From Natrinema ejinorense (lineage in GTDB: Archaea > Halobacteriota > Halobacteria > Halobacteriales > Natrialbaceae), in the NCBI RefSeq assembly GCF_002494345.1, contig NZ_NXNI01000001.1, positions 3,410,001-3,474,000 of the forward strand: a DNA stretch of 64,000 nt. Reading direction: 5' to 3'. Positions 8,484 through 16,972 of this stretch are shown here, piece by piece. Position numbers and translations under genes: made by a program. Every line of letters starts with the position of its first letter. The stretch's first letter is position 1. The notes below the pieces were generated by a model. It had not been told where the DNA came from. It did not search any database and saw only the letters and a program-made list of their open reading frames with translations.

Positions 8484-9499
8484 CCGACCTCGAGCCGGCG
8501 CCCCCTCGAGCTGGCGGCCCACCGGGGAGTCACCCTCCCGTCGTCGCCGGTCGGCGCGTGACCGATCTGAGCGCGGCAGCGGGCGGCGTCGTCTGGCTGG
8601 GAGTCGTCGCCGGCACGGTCGGCGGCGTGCTCTCCCTTTCCTCGCCGGCGCTGTACGTGGGGCTCGCCGCGCTCGTCCTCGTTCCCCTCGGCCTCGGCGT
8701 CCTCGAGTCGCCTCGAGACGCGACTCCCCGGGGGACGGCCTATCGGGTTGTCGCTGTCGGACAGCTTCCGGCCGCCCTGGCGCTCGTCGTTGCTCTCGCC
8801 GCGCCACAGGGGTCGCTCGCCGCGGTCGCACTCACCGTCCCGTGGCTCGGCGTCACCGGCACGGTCGCGCTGTGGGGACTCGGCCGGCTCGTCGACCGCG
8901 GCGGCGGTCCGCTGCCCGAACTCGCGATCGACGCCGGCCTGCTGTACGTGCCGGTCGCCGCTGCGTTTCTCTGCTTGCACGCCGCGGGCGTCAGCCTCCA
9001 GTTCGCCCCGATCATCGTCCTCCTGACGGGGGTCCACTTCCACTACGCCGGATTCGCGTTGCCACTCGTCGTCGGCCTGACGGGGCGACACCTGGCGGGA
9101 GCGGACGGTCGATTCTCGGCGACGATCACGGGACGAGCGACGGCCGGGACGACGGTCGTCGTCGTCGCCGGCATCCTCCTGATCGCGATCGGAATCACGT
9201 TCTCCCCGCTACTCGAGGTCGTCGCCGTCGTCGCCTTCACCGCCGGCGTCGTGGGATTCGCCCTGCGAACGCTCCGTGACGTCGTCCCCACGGTGGCGCG
9301 ACTTCCGGGACTGTTGCTCGCCGTCGCCGCGCTGTCGCTGTGCTGGACGATGGCGCTGGCGCTCGCGTTCGCATATTCCTCCCTTTCCGGGACACCGTCG
9401 CTCGTCACGATTCCCGAGATGATCCGCTGGCACGGAAGCGTCAACGCGTTCGGATTCGCACTGCCCGCCCTGCTCGCGTTCCGACTGCTCGAGGCGTGA
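8480..9499 (+). CDS. YndJ-like integral membrane protein
   Basis: The protein has 339 residues from a GTG start that overlaps the DUF4166 stop. About ten hydrophobic helices are visible. The conserved VHFHYAGFALP (about 180) and RWHGSVNAFGFALP (about 315) motifs mark the YndJ family. Histidines inside membrane segments could bind a metal or carry protons. The biochemical role is unknown. With the SDR protein and DUF4166 it probably forms one membrane-associated unit. Confidence 0.75.
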   Translation: MTDLEPAPPRAGGPPGSHPPVVAGRRVTDLSAAAGGVVWLGVVAGTVGGVLSLSSPALYVGLAALVLVPLGLGVLESPRDATPRGTAYRVVAVGQLPAALALVVALAAPQGSLAAVALTVPWLGVTGTVALWGLGRLVDRGGGPLPELAIDAGLLYVPVAAAFLCLHAAGVSLQFAPIIVLLTGVHFHYAGFALPLVVGLTGRHLAGADGRFSATITGRATAGTTVVVVAGILLIAIGITFSPLLEVVAVVAFTAGVVGFALRTLRDVVPTVARLPGLLLAVAALSLCWTMALALAFAYSSLSGTPSLVTIPEMIRWHGSVNAFGFALPALLAFRLLEA

Positions 9500-9618
9500 G
9501 TCGCGATAGTCGATGAGCGATTCGTGGCGGTGCCGATTCCGGCTGTCGCTCGTCGGACGGACGACGAGGTCGCCGACGCCCTCGCGTACGATCATCTCAT
9601 CGCGACTCACGCCTCGCG

Positions 9619-9837
9619 TCAGGTTACGTCGAGGGCGTACAGCCTGCCGTCGTTGCTCCCGACGTAGACGCGGTCGCTCGCGGTCGTCGGCGGCGCGTAG
9701 ATCTCCCCGCCCGTCTCGACTCTCCACTGCTGGTCCCCGTCGAGCCCGATCGCGTACACTCGGTGGTCGACGCCGCCGACGTACAGGGTGTCGCCGTCGA
9801 TCGCCAATTCTTCCCCGGGTGGCCCCGTGAGACGGTT
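9619..9837 (-). pseudogene. Remnant of a PQQ-type beta-propeller protein (C-terminal repeats)
   Basis: Reading from about 9837 to the TGA at 9619-9621 gives roughly 72 residues with two propeller blades: DTLYVGGVDHRVYAIGLDG and RVYVGSNDGRLYALDVT. There is no ATG or GTG start or N-terminal half, and the frame runs back into hemD. A complete 401-residue protein of the same type lies at 46.4-47.6 kb. This looks like the surviving tail of a second copy. A TTG at 9807 could only start a 62-residue product. Confidence 0.65.
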
Positions 9838-9839
9838 GG

Positions 9840-10583
9840 TTACCCGCTCTGACTCGGGATCGCCGCGACCGTCTCGTGAGCGAGCGCATCGAACGTGGCT
9901 TCCTCGGGCACCACGTCGACATCGACCCCCCGCGACGCGGCGGTCTCGGCCGTCGGCTCGCCGATCACGCCGACGGTCGCGTCCGCGAGTCCCTCGAGTG
10001 CGTCCTCGCGGATCCCTCGTTGGGCGGCGGCTTCGAGGAAGTGCTCGACGGTCAGCGACGAGGTGAAACAGGCGGCGTCGAGCCCGCCTTCGGCGGCCAG
10101 CTCGGCCGACCGTCCGCTTTCCGCGGGGCGAACGAGCCGATACAGGATCGTCTCGTGGACGTACGCGCCCGCTTCCTCGAGGCCTTCGAGCAACACCGCA
10201 CTGCCGTGATCGCTACGGGCCACCTCGACGCGTGCGCCGCCGACCTCGCTTTGCAGGACGTCGACGAGCCCGCTCGAGGTGAACTCGTCGGGGACGAGGT
10301 CGACCGCGTATCCCTCCTCGCGGAGCGCGTCGGCCGTCGCCGGGCCGATCGCACAGACGATCTCGTCGCCCGGCTCCCAGCCCGCTTCGGCGACGAGTTC
10401 CGCACCGGTCTTGCTGGTGAAGACGACGTAATCGGCGTCTGTTCGAGGAGTCGTGCCGGTCGCTTCGACCGCGAGCATCGGGTCGGGGACCGGCTCGGCT
10501 CCGAGACGCTCGAGCAATTCCACGGCCCGCTCGAGGCGGTCGTCGTCGGGGCGGAAGACGGCCACTGTGGGGGTGTCGCTCAT
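9840..10583 (-). CDS. hemD: Uroporphyrinogen-III synthase
   Basis: The protein has 247 residues. The HemD fold has few invariant residues. Visible ones are the N-terminal TVAVFRPDDD, YVVFTSKTGAE near residue 50, ACFTSSLTVEHFL near 175 and VGVIGEPTAETA near 205. The enzyme closes hydroxymethylbilane with inversion of ring D. It is the last gene of the operon hemC-cobA-hemD, three bases after cobA. Gene order strongly supports the call. Confidence 0.9.
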   Translation of the reverse strand: MSDTPTVAVFRPDDDRLERAVELLERLGAEPVPDPMLAVEATGTTPRTDADYVVFTSKTGAELVAEAGWEPGDEIVCAIGPATADALREEGYAVDLVPDEFTSSGLVDVLQSEVGGARVEVARSDHGSAVLLEGLEEAGAYVHETILYRLVRPAESGRSAELAAEGGLDAACFTSSLTVEHFLEAAAQRGIREDALEGLADATVGVIGEPTAETAASRGVDVDVVPEEATFDALAHETVAAIPSQSG

Positions 10584-10586
10584 CGC

Positions 10587-11396
10587 TTATCCCTCGAGTT
10601 CGTCCTCGTCGGCGGCCGTGCCGTACTCGTTCTGGAGGAATCCGACGACCGACTCGCGGGTCCCTGCAACGTCGCCGATCACCGTCACTGCCGGGGGGTC
10701 GATCCCCTCCTCGTCGCGGGCGTCGACGATGGTCTCGAGGGTTCCCGTCGCGACCTGCTGGCCGGGCCAGGTGCCCCGTTCGACCAGCGCGACCGGCGTC
10801 TCGGGAGCCATACCGGCCTCGAGCAGCGCTTTCGTGTAATCCGGCAGTCGACCGACCCCCATCAGGACGACGATGGTGCCGCCGGTCGCAGCCAGGGCGT
10901 CCCAGTCGACCGCCGACTCCGCCTTGGTCGGGTCCTCGTGGCCCGTCACGAAGGAAACCGAGGAGGCGTGATCGCGGTGCGTAACTGGAATCCCGGCCAC
11001 CGCGGGTGCGGCGATCGCCGACGTGACCGCTGGGACGACCTCGAACGGAACGTCGTGGGCCGCGAGATACTCCGCTTCCTCGCCGCCGCGACCGAAGACG
11101 AAGGAATCCCCGCCCTTGAGCCGGACGACGGCGTTCCCCTCGCGGGCGAGTTCGACCAGCCGCTCGTTGATCGCCGACTGGGGCGTGCGCTCGCCCCCGG
11201 CGCGCTTGCCGACGTCCTCGCGGCGGTCCTCGGGGAGGGTCTCGATGATCTCGGGACCGGGAAGCTTGTCGTGGAGGACGACGTCCGCGGCCTCGAGCAG
11301 CCGTTTCGCCTTGACGGTCAGGAGGTCGGGATCGCCGGGGCCGCTGCCGACGAGGTAGACGGTACCGGGTTCGGCGTCGGTATCGGATGCTGACAT
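10587..11396 (-). CDS. cobA: Uroporphyrinogen-III C-methyltransferase (SUMT)
   Basis: The protein has 269 residues. VYLVGSGPGDPDLLTVKA (about 13-30) is the tetrapyrrole methylase N-terminal signature. GKRAGGERTPQSAIN, VVRLKGGDSFVFGRG and GIPVTHRD are the SUMT substrate and AdoMet motifs. It makes precorrin-2, the branch point to siroheme, cobalamin and, in archaea, heme through the Ahb route. It sits between hemC and hemD in one operon. Confidence 0.93.
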   Translation of the reverse strand: MSASDTDAEPGTVYLVGSGPGDPDLLTVKAKRLLEAADVVLHDKLPGPEIIETLPEDRREDVGKRAGGERTPQSAINERLVELAREGNAVVRLKGGDSFVFGRGGEEAEYLAAHDVPFEVVPAVTSAIAAPAVAGIPVTHRDHASSVSFVTGHEDPTKAESAVDWDALAATGGTIVVLMGVGRLPDYTKALLEAGMAPETPVALVERGTWPGQQVATGTLETIVDARDEEGIDPPAVTVIGDVAGTRESVVGFLQNEYGTAADEDELEG

Positions 11397-11410
11397 TCGT
11401 TACTCGCTAG

Positions 11411-12550
11411 CTACTTCCCCTCGGGTATATTTTCCTCGGAGACGTCGTCCGCGTCCCCGTCGGCGTCCTCGCGGGCCGCCTCGATCAGCGCGTCGGCACC
11501 GCGGTCCGCGAGATCCCGCGCGAACTCGCGGGCCGCTTCCGCGTGCGTCTCGACCGGCAGATCCCGGCTGGCCGTGACCGACTCCTCGCCGTCGCGGTCG
11601 AAGACGCTCACGTTCGCGTGGACGTACTCGCCCTGGACGACCGCGTAAATCCCGACCGGAGCGATACAGCCCCCGCCCAGTTCCGCGAGCACGGTCCGTT
11701 CGACGGTCGTCTCGACGCGGCTCCGCGGGTGATCGATGTGCGTCTGAATGTCGCGGGCCGTCTCCCCGTCGGGTGCGGTCACCGCGAGCGCTCCCTGTCC
11801 CGGGGCGGGAACGAACGTCGACGTCGGCAACTCCTGGTAGTCGACGTAGTGGGCGAGCCCGCTGCGCTCGAGGCCCGCGCCCGCCAGCACGATCGCGTCG
11901 TACTCGGTCTCGACCTCGCGGCCGAGCGCGCCCTTCTCGAGTTCCGAGAGGTCGTCGAACCAGTCGTCGACGTTGCGGTCGTATTCGGGTTCGAAGTCGT
12001 CGTTGCCGGTGTTCCCCTTGCGCTCCTTGTCGGCTTCCGTCCGTTCCTGGTGTTCTTCCTGCATCGCGGGGGCGAGCAGTTTCTCGATGCGCGTATCGAC
12101 GTTCCCGCGCAGGGGCTCGACGGTGAGGTCCGGCCGCTCGGACAGCAGTTGCGCGCGCCGGCGGAGACTCGAGGTGCCGACGGTCGCACCCGAGGGCAAC
12201 TCCTCGAGCGTCGAGCCGTCGGGCGTGACCAGGACGTCGCCCGGCCGGCCCCGCTCGGGAACGGCGGCGGTCACGAGTTCCGCGGGCTGTTCGGTCGGCA
12301 TGTCCTTCATCGAGTGGATCGCGCCGTCGAGGTCACCTTCGAGGACGCGCTCGTCCAGTTCGCGGACGAACGCGCCGGTCTTCCCGAGTCGGTGAATCAA
12401 CTCGTCTCTGATCTGGTCCCCCGTCGTCTCCACGGTGACGAGTTCGACCTCGTACCGGCGTTCCTCCAGGGCCTCCGCTACCAGTGAGGCCTGTCGCCGG
12501 GCGAGTGTGGACCCCCTCGTCGCCAGTCGCAGCGTCCCGCGCGTTCTCAT
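11411..12550 (-). CDS. hemC: Porphobilinogen deaminase (hydroxymethylbilane synthase)
   Basis: The protein has 379 residues from the ATG at 12550; the frame is open further up but without homology. TRGSTLARRQA (11-21), HSMKDMPTE (79-87) and VGTSSLRRRAQL (124-135) are substrate and cofactor segments. Cys295 in GGGCIAPVG attaches the dipyrromethane cofactor. The protein is longer than the usual ~310 residues, because an acidic, hydrophilic insertion occupies about 161-215. It is first in the hemC-cobA-hemD operon. Confidence 0.93.
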   Translation of the reverse strand: MRTRGTLRLATRGSTLARRQASLVAEALEERRYEVELVTVETTGDQIRDELIHRLGKTGAFVRELDERVLEGDLDGAIHSMKDMPTEQPAELVTAAVPERGRPGDVLVTPDGSTLEELPSGATVGTSSLRRRAQLLSERPDLTVEPLRGNVDTRIEKLLAPAMQEEHQERTEADKERKGNTGNDDFEPEYDRNVDDWFDDLSELEKGALGREVETEYDAIVLAGAGLERSGLAHYVDYQELPTSTFVPAPGQGALAVTAPDGETARDIQTHIDHPRSRVETTVERTVLAELGGGCIAPVGIYAVVQGEYVHANVSVFDRDGEESVTASRDLPVETHAEAAREFARDLADRGADALIEAAREDADGDADDVSEENIPEGK

Positions 12551-12730
12551 AGCCACCAGTCGGACCCTCGAGTATGAAAAGCGCACGCTTGTCCGACGTG
12601 AGCGAAGCGTGAGCCGCCAAAAATTGTGTTTTGCTGTCACGATCCCGTTTCGGGAGGGGGTTGGATCGAGTCCGACGGGCGGTCTGCTTGACGTTCACAA
12701 ACAATATTTTTGCAAAACGGATTCGGGATG

Positions 12731-12742
12731 CTATTTATATTA
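12731..12742 (+). promoter_or_regulatory. Promoter of the truncated hemoglobin gene
   Basis: The AT-rich tttatatta lies 26-30 bases before the ATG at 12767, in an AT-rich stretch that stands out from its surroundings. It fits a leaderless archaeal promoter and rejects the ATG at 12710. Confidence 0.6.
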
Positions 12743-12766
12743 CTTGAGTTAGATAGATCCGACGGA

Positions 12767-13132
12767 ATGGCAGACACCCTCTACGCACGACTCGGTGGCG
12801 AAGACGCGATCACGGCGGTCGTCGACGAGTTCTACGATCGCGTCATGGCGGACGAACAGGTCGCAGGCTACTTCGACGACGTCGACATGCAGAAACAGCG
12901 CGCACATCAGGCCCAGTTCATCAGTTCGGTCACCGGCGGTCCCGTCGAGTACGCCGGCGGGGAGATGGAAGCGGTCCACGCGGACATGGGCATTACGCCG
13001 GCGGACTTCCAGGCCATCGCGACCCACCTCGACGACGCGCTCGCGGAATTCGACGTCGGTGAGGACGATCGCGAGGCGGTCCTCGAGGAGATCGCGAGCT
13101 ATCAGGACGCGATCGTTACGGCAGCCGATTGA
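12767..13132 (+). CDS. Group I truncated hemoglobin
   Basis: The protein has 121 residues, the usual length for 2-on-2 hemoglobins. The N-terminal TLYARLGGEDAITAVVDEFY and the QRAHQAQFISSVTGGP segment, whose His binds heme iron, are diagnostic. Such globins bind oxygen or nitric oxide. The gene lies about 200 bases before the nitric oxide reductase gene on the same strand and next to the heme operon, so NO handling is a reasonable role. It has its own TATA box. Confidence 0.88.
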   Translation: MADTLYARLGGEDAITAVVDEFYDRVMADEQVAGYFDDVDMQKQRAHQAQFISSVTGGPVEYAGGEMEAVHADMGITPADFQAIATHLDDALAEFDVGEDDREAVLEEIASYQDAIVTAAD

Positions 13133-13267
13133 GCGCGCCCGAGCGGATCGGTCGGTAGCGACCCGGGATCGGACGACCACTCTCGCTCCGCGAAATATGT
13201 CGGCGGACACGCCGACGGCCACGGCCGTTCCTCGCTCCTACGAGTCTTCGTCGACTAATCGTTTCTA

Positions 13268-13279
13268 CGAACATGTTCG
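13268..13279. promoter_or_regulatory. NarO-like 12-bp palindrome before the NO reductase gene
   Basis: CGAACATGTTCG is a perfect palindrome 68 bases before the norB start codon, just upstream of a TATA-like ttccatatc (about 13287-13295). From memory, this is the palindrome reported at denitrification promoters controlled by the oxygen-responsive regulator NarO in Haloferax. Confidence 0.6.
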
Positions 13280-13347
13280 CACCCTTTTCCATATCGTAGG
13301 AATACGTCCGACGTTTGACGGGGCCTTGCGTTCGAGTTGCGGCTGTC

Positions 13348-15666
13348 ATGCAACTATCTAGGAAACAACTCGCCACGTTCCTCGCGGCGATTTTCGTCCT
13401 CAACCTCGTCGTCATGGGTGGCGGTGCGTGGCTGTCGTACGCGAACGAACCCGAGATTCCCGATACGATCGTCGGGCCGGACGGTGAGACGGTCGCGACG
13501 AGCGACGACGTCCAGTCCGGGAAGACGGTGTTCCAGGAGAACGGCCTGATGAATCAAGGCTCGATCCTGGGTCACGGGAGTTACTACGACACCGACTACA
13601 CCGCCAACGCGCTCGAGTTGAAGACCGAGCACATGCGCGAGTACTACGCCCAAGAGCGCCACGGCAAGGCGTACACAGCCCTCGACGCCTCGGTTCAGGC
13701 CGGGGTCGACCAGCAGGTTCGCACCGAACTCCAGTCGAGTCGGTACGAACCCGAACGGGTCGAGTACTCCGCTGCGGAGGTCTACGCTCACCAGCAAGTC
13801 CGTGAGGAGTACGTCGAACGCTACCACGAGGGCGACCGCGAGCGCGGGATCCCCGAGGAGCAGGTGCCAAGCGCCGAGGAGGCCGAGGAGTTCGCCGACT
13901 TCGCGCTGTGGACCGCCTGGATCTCTCACACCGATCGCCCGGATTCGGAGGCGTCGTTCACCAACGACTGGCCGTACTCGCCCGCCGCGGGCAACGCGGC
14001 CGGCGGTCCGGTGATGACCTGGAGCGTCATCGCGATGGTATTGCTCGTCGGCGGTGCGGGGGCGGCGATCTGGCTCTACCAGAGCGTCGACCTTCCCGAG
14101 CCCGAAGCCGACGGCGTCTCGATCCCCCACCCGAAAGAGATCGAGCTAACGCCGAGCCAGTTGTTGAGCACTCGATTCGTCCTCATCGGCGCGCTCCTCT
14201 TTGCCGCCCAGACGTTCCTCGGTGGCTTGCTGGCGCACTACTACGTCGAACGCGACGGCTTCTTCGGGCTCAACGAACTCATCGGGTTCGACATCCTCCA
14301 GTGGCTTCCCTGGTCGATCGCCCGGACCTGGCACGTCGACCTGGGCGTGCTTTGGATCGCGACCATGTGGCTCGGCGCCGGTCTCTTCCTCGCGCCGCTG
14401 CTGACCGGCCGCGAACCGCCGAAACAGGCCCGCTACGTAAAGATCCTCGTCGGTGCGTTGCTCGTCGTCGCGGTCGGCGGGCTGGCCGGCATCTGGCTCG
14501 GCATCAACAACGTCTTCGGCGATCAGCTCTGGTGGCTGCTGGGCAACGAAGGGCTGGAATACCTCGAGATCGGCCGCGTCTGGCAGTTCGGCCTGCTGGC
14601 CGGCTTCCTCGGCTGGACCGCCCTCGTCGCTCGCGGGTTCAAGCCGCTGCTCGACCGCGAACCCCGCTACGGGCTCGCCCACATGATCGTCTACGCGGGC
14701 GGTTCGATCGGGCTGTTGTTCATCGCGGGCTTCCTCTACACGCCCCAGACAAACATCGTGACGACCGAGTTCTGGCGCTGGTGGGTCGTCCACATGTGGG
14801 TCGAGGGCGTCTTCGAGTTCTTCATCGTCGTCGTCATCGCGCTGACCCTCGTCTCGATGAACCTCCTCTCGAAGAAATCCGCCGAGAAGGCCGTCATCTT
14901 CCAGGCCGCCCTCGTCATGGGCAGCGGGATCATCGGCGTCTCCCACCACTACTGGTGGGTCGGCCTCCCCGAGGCCTGGCTCCCGATCGGGAGCGTCTTC
15001 TCGACGCTCGAGTTCATCCCGCTCCTCTTTATCCTCTACGAGGCGCTTGGCCAGTACCGCGCGATGGACACCGCGGGCACGGACTTCCCCTACCGGATGG
15101 CCTTCTACTTCATCGTCGCCTCGTCGGTCTGGAACTTCTTCGGGGCCGGCGTGATCGGCTTCTTCATCAACCTCCCGCTGATCAGCTACTACCAGACGGG
15201 TACCTACCTCACCGTCGCCCACGCCCACGGCGCGATGTTCGGTGCCTTCGGCCTGCTCGCGATGGGAATGGCCGTCTACATCCTCCGGCTCACCACCCGC
15301 AGCGAGCGGTGGACCAGCCGGCGGCTGCGCTGGTCGTTCTGGTGTTGTAACCTCGGGCTGGCGCTGATGATCTTCCTGTCGCTGCTCCCCATCGGCTTCC
15401 TCCAGCTCGAGACCGCGTTCACCCAGGGGTACGCCGCGGCCCGCAGCCTCGAGTTCTACAGCGGCGAGCTGATCCAGACGCTGTTCTGGCTCCGCATGCC
15501 CGGTGATACGCTGTTGATCCTCGGGGCAGTCCTGTTCGCCTGGGACGTCGCCGCGAAGTTGCTCTTCCAGCGAAAGGCGACTGCCGGCGAGACGAGCGGA
15601 CACGTCATCGCCGACCGGATCTTCGGCGACCGCGACGCCGTCGACCCGGTCAGCGACGACGACTGA
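13348..15666 (+). CDS. norB: Quinol-dependent nitric oxide reductase (qNor)
   Basis: The protein has 772 residues. The N-terminal soluble extension has qNor-specific segments (KTVFQENGLMNQGSILGHGS near 55, and ALELKTEHMREYYAQERHGK). About fourteen membrane helices follow, with heme and metal ligands in HMWVEGVFEFF, VSHHYWWVGLPEAW and AHAHGAMFGAFG. It reduces two NO to N2O, taking electrons from the quinol pool in the membrane. The extension and length separate it from cytochrome c oxidases and cNor. The NarO-like site upstream suggests induction without oxygen. Confidence 0.92.
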   Translation: MQLSRKQLATFLAAIFVLNLVVMGGGAWLSYANEPEIPDTIVGPDGETVATSDDVQSGKTVFQENGLMNQGSILGHGSYYDTDYTANALELKTEHMREYYAQERHGKAYTALDASVQAGVDQQVRTELQSSRYEPERVEYSAAEVYAHQQVREEYVERYHEGDRERGIPEEQVPSAEEAEEFADFALWTAWISHTDRPDSEASFTNDWPYSPAAGNAAGGPVMTWSVIAMVLLVGGAGAAIWLYQSVDLPEPEADGVSIPHPKEIELTPSQLLSTRFVLIGALLFAAQTFLGGLLAHYYVERDGFFGLNELIGFDILQWLPWSIARTWHVDLGVLWIATMWLGAGLFLAPLLTGREPPKQARYVKILVGALLVVAVGGLAGIWLGINNVFGDQLWWLLGNEGLEYLEIGRVWQFGLLAGFLGWTALVARGFKPLLDREPRYGLAHMIVYAGGSIGLLFIAGFLYTPQTNIVTTEFWRWWVVHMWVEGVFEFFIVVVIALTLVSMNLLSKKSAEKAVIFQAALVMGSGIIGVSHHYWWVGLPEAWLPIGSVFSTLEFIPLLFILYEALGQYRAMDTAGTDFPYRMAFYFIVASSVWNFFGAGVIGFFINLPLISYYQTGTYLTVAHAHGAMFGAFGLLAMGMAVYILRLTTRSERWTSRRLRWSFWCCNLGLALMIFLSLLPIGFLQLETAFTQGYAAARSLEFYSGELIQTLFWLRMPGDTLLILGAVLFAWDVAAKLLFQRKATAGETSGHVIADRIFGDRDAVDPVSDDD

Positions 15667-15764
15667 TCCCGTCTCCGCTTTTCTCGACGCTGCGACGACC
15701 CGTGACGGAACGGATCGGACGCAATGGCCAGAAACGCTAACCGATTCGAACGGAGTTACCAGGT

Positions 15765-16949
15765 ATGCGATGGGTCGAGAACACCAGTGTCCTCTCGAAA
15801 AACCGGATTCCACGGTACTTAGTCGGATTCGGGACGGGGCTGGCGTTGGTTTTACTCTGCGAAATCGTTCTGGTGTTCTCGGCTGATCCGAGATCCGTCG
15901 ACACAGCGTCGTTTCTGGCGGGGGCCGTCACTACCGTTCCCTTTCTCGTCGGAATCGCGTACGCCGGCTATTGGCTCCGCTCGTCCGTGCTCTCGGCCTC
16001 CCGATATCCGCGTATTGCGGGGTGGTGTCTCGGCGGGTTGGCTGCCTTTCTGTTCATCAATCTCGTGCTGATCGTCACTATGCCGGCCGAATCCTGGATC
16101 GTCGCTGCGTCGTGGATTCGGTGGGCCGTCGCCTTCGGTGCCGGAATCGGATTGCTCATCGGTTGTCTCGAAGGTCGTGCCATCGAGCGCGCCCTGACTG
16201 CCGAACGCGCTGCGCTCCGGACGGAACACCTCGAGGAGCAACGGGATTACCTCGACTATCTCAACGGTATCCTCCGCCACGAGGTGTTGAACACCGCGAC
16301 GGTCATCAACGGCTACGCATCGCGGGTACTCGAGGAGGAGTCGACGCTGGACGACCACAGTCGGGAGTGGCTCGAAATCGTTATCGACCACTCGGAGGAC
16401 ATGTCGACGGTGATCGACGACGTACGCGTGCTTCTCCAGACCAGGGACGGGACGCCCCAGCTCGAGCCGGTAAACGCCACGCGAGTACTGGCCGCCGAAC
16501 TTCGCAAATTGGAGAACGAACGGGACGGGGTCGAGGTGGTGACATCGATCCCGCCGGACGTCTTCGTCCTCGCTGACGACTTGCTCCCCCGCGTATTCGG
16601 CAACCTCCTCTCGAACGCGGTCGAACACAACGATGCGGTGATGCCACGCATTACGGTCACGCTCGAGCCCGGGACCGATACCGTCCGCTGCGAAATCGCG
16701 GACAACGGCTCCGGAATCCCCGAGTCGGAAATCGACTCCCTCTTCGACCGCGTCGAACGCCGTGGAAGCACCCACGGACTGGGGCTCTATCTGGTCGACC
16801 AACTGGTCGCCCGCTACGACGGGACCGTCGAACTCGCGGAAACCGGCCCCGATGGCAGCCGTTTCGTGATCGACCTCCCGGCGGCCTCCCCCGGACGGGA
16901 CGGCGAGTCATCCGACGAGCGCTCGATGGTCGCGCTCGCGTCGGAGTGA
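15765..16949 (+). CDS. Membrane sensor histidine kinase
   Basis: The protein has 394 residues. Four hydrophobic helices (about 20-145) form a membrane input domain. The H-box is GILRHEVLNTATVINGY near residue 178. The ATPase domain has an N-box (NLLSNAVEHND), a G1 box (EIADNGSGIPESE) and a G2 box (GSTHGLGLYLVDQL). No partner regulator is adjacent. Its position just after the NO reductase gene suggests a link to redox or respiratory signals, which is inference only. Confidence 0.85.
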   Translation: MRWVENTSVLSKNRIPRYLVGFGTGLALVLLCEIVLVFSADPRSVDTASFLAGAVTTVPFLVGIAYAGYWLRSSVLSASRYPRIAGWCLGGLAAFLFINLVLIVTMPAESWIVAASWIRWAVAFGAGIGLLIGCLEGRAIERALTAERAALRTEHLEEQRDYLDYLNGILRHEVLNTATVINGYASRVLEEESTLDDHSREWLEIVIDHSEDMSTVIDDVRVLLQTRDGTPQLEPVNATRVLAAELRKLENERDGVEVVTSIPPDVFVLADDLLPRVFGNLLSNAVEHNDAVMPRITVTLEPGTDTVRCEIADNGSGIPESEIDSLFDRVERRGSTHGLGLYLVDQLVARYDGTVELAETGPDGSRFVIDLPAASPGRDGESSDERSMVALASE

Positions 16950-16972
16950 GTCCCCTGGGCAGCAGCGCTCGA

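Noticed and set aside
12691-12706. tgacgttcacaaac before the truncated hemoglobin gene as a second NarO-like site
   Set aside because: It lacks the CGAAC...GTTCG symmetry. A similar tgacgttcacgaac near 51612 precedes an unrelated gene, so it is probably chance.
13348-15666. norB as a cytochrome c oxidase subunit I
   Set aside because: The long N-terminal soluble extension with qNor-specific segments and the Glu-rich active-site helix fit qNor better.
14146-15813. A 555-codon minus-strand frame across norB
   Set aside because: It is the exact shadow of the qNor gene, with Glu/Asp/Gln-rich low-complexity sequence and no motif.
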